A stretch of DNA of 64,000 bases. Source: Phycisphaerales bacterium (GTDB lineage Bacteria > Planctomycetota > Phycisphaerae > Phycisphaerales > UBA1924). The notes under the pieces were generated by a model. The model saw nothing but the letters and a program-made list of their open reading frames with translations. It made no database searches and was not told the DNA's origin. Positions 60,276 to 64,000 of this stretch are shown piece after piece (the stretch's first letter is position 1; each line of letters begins with the position of its first letter). The DNA is taken from positions 92,518 through 156,517 of the forward strand of contig JAFIFZ010000031.1 of assembly GCA_020831775.1 (NCBI GenBank), in the 5' to 3' direction. Position numbers and translations under genes: made by a program.

Positions 60276-61696
60276 ATACACCCTTCTGGACACCCGATCG
60301 GATCGTCTCGCTGACCGGCGGCCGCTGGCTGCTCGCGCCCGACTGCGGGCCAACCGGAGACCTGTCGATCCGCGGGGCGAAGATCGACACGCGCGAGATC
60401 GGGCCTGGCGACGCGTTCTTTGCGTTCACGGGGGCGACTACGGACGGGCACCGGTTCCTGCCGCAGGCGGCCGAGGTGGGCGCTGCGTTGGCGGTGGTGG
60501 ACCGCGAAGTGGAGCCTTCGGGGACGCCGACGCTGCTGGTGGACAAGACGCTGGACGCGTTGGTCGCGATGGCGCGTGCGTGGCGGGGGGAGCTTGAGGG
60601 GACGCCGCTGATCGCGGTGACGGGCTCTGCGGGCAAGACGACGGCGTGCCGCCTGCTGGACGCGGCGCTGGGCACGGTGCTTCGGGGTTCGTGCTCGGCC
60701 AAGAGCCACAACAATCTGATGGGCGTCTCGATGACGCTGCTGAACTGCCCGCGGAGCGCCGAGTACCTCATCTGCGAGGTGGGGACGAACGCGCCGGGGG
60801 AGATCGCCGTGCTGTCGGAGCTTGCGCGACCCGAGATCGCGTGCATCACCAAGATCGGTCGGGCTCACCTTGAGGGGCTCGGGTCGGTCGCGGGCGTTGC
60901 GGCTGAGAAGGGGTCGATCCGGGCGGGGCTGCGCGAGCGGGGCGGGCTCAGTGACCGGGGCGTGCTGTTTGCGACCGCCGACAGCCCAGAGCTCCGCGCG
61001 GAGCTTGCGGGCGACGCTCGCGTGCGCTGGTTCGGGCTGGCCGAAGACGCTAAGCACAGGATCGCCGGGGTGCGTGCGCACGCGGAGGGGGTGTCGTTCG
61101 AGCTCGATGGCGAGCGGTTCGAGGTCCCGCTGTTGGGGGCGCACAACGCTGTGAACGGGGCGGCGGCGGTGCTGATCGCCCGCGAGCTCGGGCTCGATGA
61201 CGACCAGATCCGCGAGGGGCTCAGCCGTGTGCGGCCGGAGAAGATGAGGCTTCAGCCGCAACGCATCGGGCGGCTTCGGCTCATCAACGACGCGTACAAC
61301 GCGAACCCGGACTCGATGCTGGCGGCGCTGGAGGTCCTCGATTCGACCGAGGCTGTCTCGGGACCCAAGGCCGCGGTGCTGGGCGACATGCTCGAAATGG
61401 GGCCCGAGGGGCCGGCGATGCACCGCGAGGTGGTCGAGCGGGCGCTCCGCGTCAACGGCCTTCGGGTGCTCGTGCTGATCGGGCCGGTGATGGCGCAGGC
61501 TGCGGCAGGGGTCGGGCGGGGCCCGTTCGCGGGCGAGCTGCTCGTGCTGCCCGGTCGGGGCGGGGCGGAGGTCCGGCGTGCGGCCGAGGCGGTGGCGGAC
61601 TCGGGGCTTGTGCTGCTGAAGGGATCGAGGGGGCTGGAGCTGGAGCGGGTGGCCAAGTGTCTGGAGTCGCGGGCCGAGTCGGTCGGGGCGGGGTGA
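60272..61696 (+). CDS. murF: UDP-MurNAc-tripeptide:D-Ala-D-Ala ligase
   Basis: Adds D-Ala-D-Ala to the muramyl tripeptide. GTG start in a GTGA overlap with murE. ATP site TGSAGKTTACRLL (about 117-129), then KSHNNLMGVSMTLLN, EVGTNAPGEI, and C-terminal NDAYNANPDSMLAAL, the MurF signature. At 474 residues it is full length. 147 nt of G-rich sequence follow before mraY. Confidence 0.95.
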   Translation: MNTPFWTPDRIVSLTGGRWLLAPDCGPTGDLSIRGAKIDTREIGPGDAFFAFTGATTDGHRFLPQAAEVGAALAVVDREVEPSGTPTLLVDKTLDALVAMARAWRGELEGTPLIAVTGSAGKTTACRLLDAALGTVLRGSCSAKSHNNLMGVSMTLLNCPRSAEYLICEVGTNAPGEIAVLSELARPEIACITKIGRAHLEGLGSVAGVAAEKGSIRAGLRERGGLSDRGVLFATADSPELRAELAGDARVRWFGLAEDAKHRIAGVRAHAEGVSFELDGERFEVPLLGAHNAVNGAAAVLIARELGLDDDQIREGLSRVRPEKMRLQPQRIGRLRLINDAYNANPDSMLAALEVLDSTEAVSGPKAAVLGDMLEMGPEGPAMHREVVERALRVNGLRVLVLIGPVMAQAAAGVGRGPFAGELLVLPGRGGAEVRRAAEAVADSGLVLLKGSRGLELERVAKCLESRAESVGAG

Positions 61697-61843
61697 GGGC
61701 GCTGGCCCGATTGGGGGCGGGCTGGGGATGGGCTGTGGGCAGGGGTGTGGCTCCAGACGCGGGGGGTCGGGCCGGACGGGAAGGCGATAGACTCGGCCTG
61801 TCGGCGCACGGATGCGGCGGCGGAATTCGCAGGCGGGGCTCGG

Positions 61844-62998
61844 ATGCTGTACATCCTGCTGGACAACTCGCGCGACTGGCTGGATGAGCGCGGGCTGTAC
61901 CGGTATGTGCAGGTGCTCGACCAGATCGAGTTCCGGGCGCTGGCGGCCGCGACGCTCTCGTTCCTGATCGTGCTGTTTGTCGGGCCCCGGGTGATCCGGT
62001 TTCTGACGCGGCTGAAGGTGGGCGACTCGGGGCTCTCCGACGCCGAGGCGCTGCGTCAGCACACTGCGAGCAAGAAGAACACGCCGACGATGGGCGGGGT
62101 GCTGATCGCCGGGTCGATCTTTCTGAGCGTCTTCCTGCTGGCGGATCTGACGCGGTTTGTGGTGATGGCGGGGCTGCTGGTCCTCTTTTGGATGGCGGTG
62201 CTCGGCGGGTTCGACGACTGGCTGAAGCTGACGGCGGCGAGGCGCGGCGCCGGTCGCCAGGGCCTGTACGCGTGGGAGAAGCTGGTCTTCCAGCTCGGGG
62301 TGGGGCTGATCATCGGGTGGTTTTTGTCGCAGCGGACCGACGAGATCGCGCTGATCCGGGTGCTGAACCTGCCGTTCCAGAAGACCTATGAGGCGGGGGA
62401 GCTTGCGCCCGGGGTGGTGATCCTGCCTGCGCTTGTGTTCGTGCTGATCAGCGTGCTGATGATCGCGGGGATCTCCAACGCGGTGAACATCACCGACGGG
62501 ATGGACGGGCTTGCGACGGGGATCTCGGCGGCGGTGGCGCTGGGGCTGCTGGTGTTGGCGCTGATCGCGGGTTCGGAGGTGACGGCGAAGCGGCTGCTTG
62601 TACCGCATATTCCTTCGGCTGAAGAGATCGGGGTGATCGCGGGGGCGATGGCGGGGGCTTGCCTCGGGTTTTTGTGGTGGAACTGCGCGCCTGCGAAGGT
62701 GTTCATGGGGGACACGGGATCGCTGTGCCTGGGCGGGCTGATCGGGTACATGGCGATCGTGCTGCGGCAGGAGATCGTGGTGCTCCTGATGTGCGGGGTC
62801 TTCCTGATCGAGATCGGGTCGGTAATGCTGCAGGTGAGCTACTACAAAAAGACGGGGGGCAAGCGGATCTTCCGGTGCGCGCCGATCCACCACCACTTCC
62901 ACCTGGGGGGCTGGCAGGAGCAGCAGGTGGTGGCGCGGGCGTGGATCCTGTCGATCGTGCTGATCGTGTTTGCGCTGGCGACGATCAAGCTGCGGTAG
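61844..62998 (+). CDS. mraY: Phospho-N-acetylmuramoyl-pentapeptide transferase
   Basis: Integral membrane enzyme making lipid I. About ten hydrophobic helices. KKNTPTMGGV (about 86-95), catalytic Asp region GGFDDWLK, NITDGMDGLATG (about 218), FMGDTGSLCLGGL (about 288) and the histidine motif PIHHHFHLGGW (about 347-357; His in place of the usual Glu after HHHF). At 384 residues it is normal length. GGCGGGG precedes ATG 61844; the longer frame upstream has no membrane or conserved sequence. Confidence 0.95.
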   Translation: MLYILLDNSRDWLDERGLYRYVQVLDQIEFRALAAATLSFLIVLFVGPRVIRFLTRLKVGDSGLSDAEALRQHTASKKNTPTMGGVLIAGSIFLSVFLLADLTRFVVMAGLLVLFWMAVLGGFDDWLKLTAARRGAGRQGLYAWEKLVFQLGVGLIIGWFLSQRTDEIALIRVLNLPFQKTYEAGELAPGVVILPALVFVLISVLMIAGISNAVNITDGMDGLATGISAAVALGLLVLALIAGSEVTAKRLLVPHIPSAEEIGVIAGAMAGACLGFLWWNCAPAKVFMGDTGSLCLGGLIGYMAIVLRQEIVVLLMCGVFLIEIGSVMLQVSYYKKTGGKRIFRCAPIHHHFHLGGWQEQQVVARAWILSIVLIVFALATIKLR

Positions 62999-63062
62999 AG
63001 CGGGGCACGCTCGGGGCGTTTGCGGAGCGTTCATGGAGCGGGGGCGATACGCTCGGGGCCGG

Positions 63063-64000
63063 ATGCCGCGTTACAAGCTGACCATCGCGTATGACGGGAC
63101 GGACTTCGTGGGGTGGCAGAAGCAGGAGCCGCCCGAGCGCGGTCCGGAATCCAAGCTTCCCGAGCCGGACGCTTCGAAGGTGCTGGAGGGGTACGACTCG
63201 GTGCGTCCGGGGCGGATGGTGCTGCGGTCGGTGCAGGCTGTTCTTGAGCGGGCGGTGCGTGAGGCTGTGCGCGAGCCGGTGCTGGTGAAGGGGGCGAGCC
63301 GTACGGATTCGGGCGTGCACGCGGGCGGTTTTGTCCCCGACGGTCGTCGCGGCGGGCAAGTCGCGGCGTTTACCTGTTCGGGCGAGGCGGGCGACGAGCG
63401 GGCCGGCGGCGGCTGGCCGGTCGAACGCGGGGCGTGGCGGCTGGTGCAGACGCTCAACTCGAAGCTGCCCCCGGACCTGCTCGTGCTGGACGCGGAGGTC
63501 GTCGACGACAGCTTCGACCCGATTAGCGACTGCACGGCCAAGGGCTACTCATACACGATCTTCTGCGGCAAGACGCGTCCGCTGTGGCAGAGGCGAGACG
63601 CGTACTTCTATCGCGGGTCGCTGGATGTTGCGCTGATGCGAGAAGGCGCGAAGGCGATGGTGGGCGAGCACGACTTTGCGTCGTTCGCAGCAGCGGGGCA
63701 CGGGCGGCGCACGACGGTGCGGACGGTCTACGGGTGCGAGGTGAGCGAGGAAGCGTGCCCGCGGGACGACGGGACGCTGGTTCGCATCAAGGTGTGGGGC
63801 AACGGGTTTTTGTACAACATGGTGCGCATCTTGGGAGGGACGCTGGTCGCGGTCGGAGCGGGGAAGATCGCGCCGGGGGATGTGGCGGGGATCATCGAAG
63901 CGAAGGACCGGACGAAAGCGGGAGCGACGCTGCCTCCGGAGGGGTTGTGTCTTGAGTGGGTGGAGTACGGGGCCCCCGCTGGGGGGGGGGCGGGGGGGGC
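63063..64000 (+). CDS. truA: tRNA pseudouridine synthase A, 3' end at window edge
   Basis: Modifies uridines 38-40 in the tRNA anticodon arm. Start MPRYKLTIAYDGTDFVGWQ; catalytic Asp in SRTDSGVHAGG (about 84); later DFASFAAAGHGRRTTVRTVY and GNGFLYNMVRILGGTLVAVG, the family C-terminal block. It reads open to base 64000. An insertion of about 33 residues lies between GWQKQ and RSVQAVLERAV (normally adjacent), and another after GVHAGG. The C-terminal signature has been passed (LPPEGLCLEWVEY), so only a few residues should be missing. The last ~35 nt are poly-G-rich. Confidence 0.93.
   Translation, partial: MPRYKLTIAYDGTDFVGWQKQEPPERGPESKLPEPDASKVLEGYDSVRPGRMVLRSVQAVLERAVREAVREPVLVKGASRTDSGVHAGGFVPDGRRGGQVAAFTCSGEAGDERAGGGWPVERGAWRLVQTLNSKLPPDLLVLDAEVVDDSFDPISDCTAKGYSYTIFCGKTRPLWQRRDAYFYRGSLDVALMREGAKAMVGEHDFASFAAAGHGRRTTVRTVYGCEVSEEACPRDDGTLVRIKVWGNGFLYNMVRILGGTLVAVGAGKIAPGDVAGIIEAKDRTKAGATLPPEGLCLEWVEYGAPAGGGAGG
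63966..64000. repeat. G-run-rich end of the window
   Basis: Runs of eleven and eight G in the last ~35 bases, starting after TruA's expected C-terminal block. Either low-complexity DNA or a sequencing/contig-end artefact. Confidence 0.5.

Noticed and set aside
60104..63034. 976-residue minus-strand open frame
   Set aside because: Antisense of murE-murF-mraY, His/Arg/Pro-rich, no domain.

Overview
The window looks like chromosome from a high-GC planctomycete, most likely of the Phycisphaerae/Phycisphaerales. The reasons are about 68-70% GC, several secreted proteins ending in a dockerin-like two-repeat calcium-binding module with a terminal Gly-Cys, a protein with a PEP-CTERM-like tail, a DUF58/BatA/VWA/DUF4175 operon, and an intact peptidoglycan precursor cluster (murE, murF, mraY). 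This is read from protein sequence; no database search was possible.

Layout. 1-5.3 kb: the 5' part of clpC (cut by the window edge), a lipoprotein, holA, and an orphan FHA-GAF histidine kinase. 5.3-5.9 kb: a gene-free patch of nested hairpins built from two inverted copies of one repeat unit. 5.9-11 kb: a solitary GC-dockerin protein, an HD-GYP protein, dinB, and a CHRD/PEP-CTERM protein. 11-23 kb: one long minus-strand operon, DUF58 -> BatA-like -> VWA/GATase-like -> DUF4175 -> Ser/Gln-rich protein -> toroid protein -> NPCBM-like protein, nearly all joined by 1-4 nt start/stop overlaps. 23.3-36.3 kb: a head-to-tail array of seven large secreted GC-dockerin paralogues. Three of them have a matching candidate ECF-sigma promoter (GGAACTT, 15-16 nt, GTCTGAA) at a similar distance upstream. 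36.3-37.6 kb: a repeat-bearing spacer and one AT-richer orphan gene, probably acquired. 37.6-45 kb: asnS, an aldo/keto reductase overlapping an FAD oxidoreductase that carries a palindromic repeat in frame, an ATP-grasp ligase, an HDOD protein, pdxH. 45-49.7 kb: dnaB translationally coupled to a lipoprotein (apparently CTG-started), its secreted paralogue, and a small unknown. 49.8-56.7 kb: gltX, a class V aminotransferase, a small unknown, an ankyrin protein, an EF-G2-type translation GTPase. 57.5-64 kb: queA-murE-murF-mraY-truA; truA runs into the window edge, which is a poly-G-rich stretch.

Themes. Housekeeping functions (replication: holA, dinB, dnaB; translation: asnS, gltX, EF-G2, queA, truA; peptidoglycan: murE/F, mraY) alternate with large envelope or secreted proteins of unknown role. 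At least four families of short palindromic or dispersed repeats sit between genes, and one copy lies inside a gene. The strongest candidate for something undescribed is the seven-gene GC-dockerin array with its shared predicted ECF promoter and duplicated spacers.
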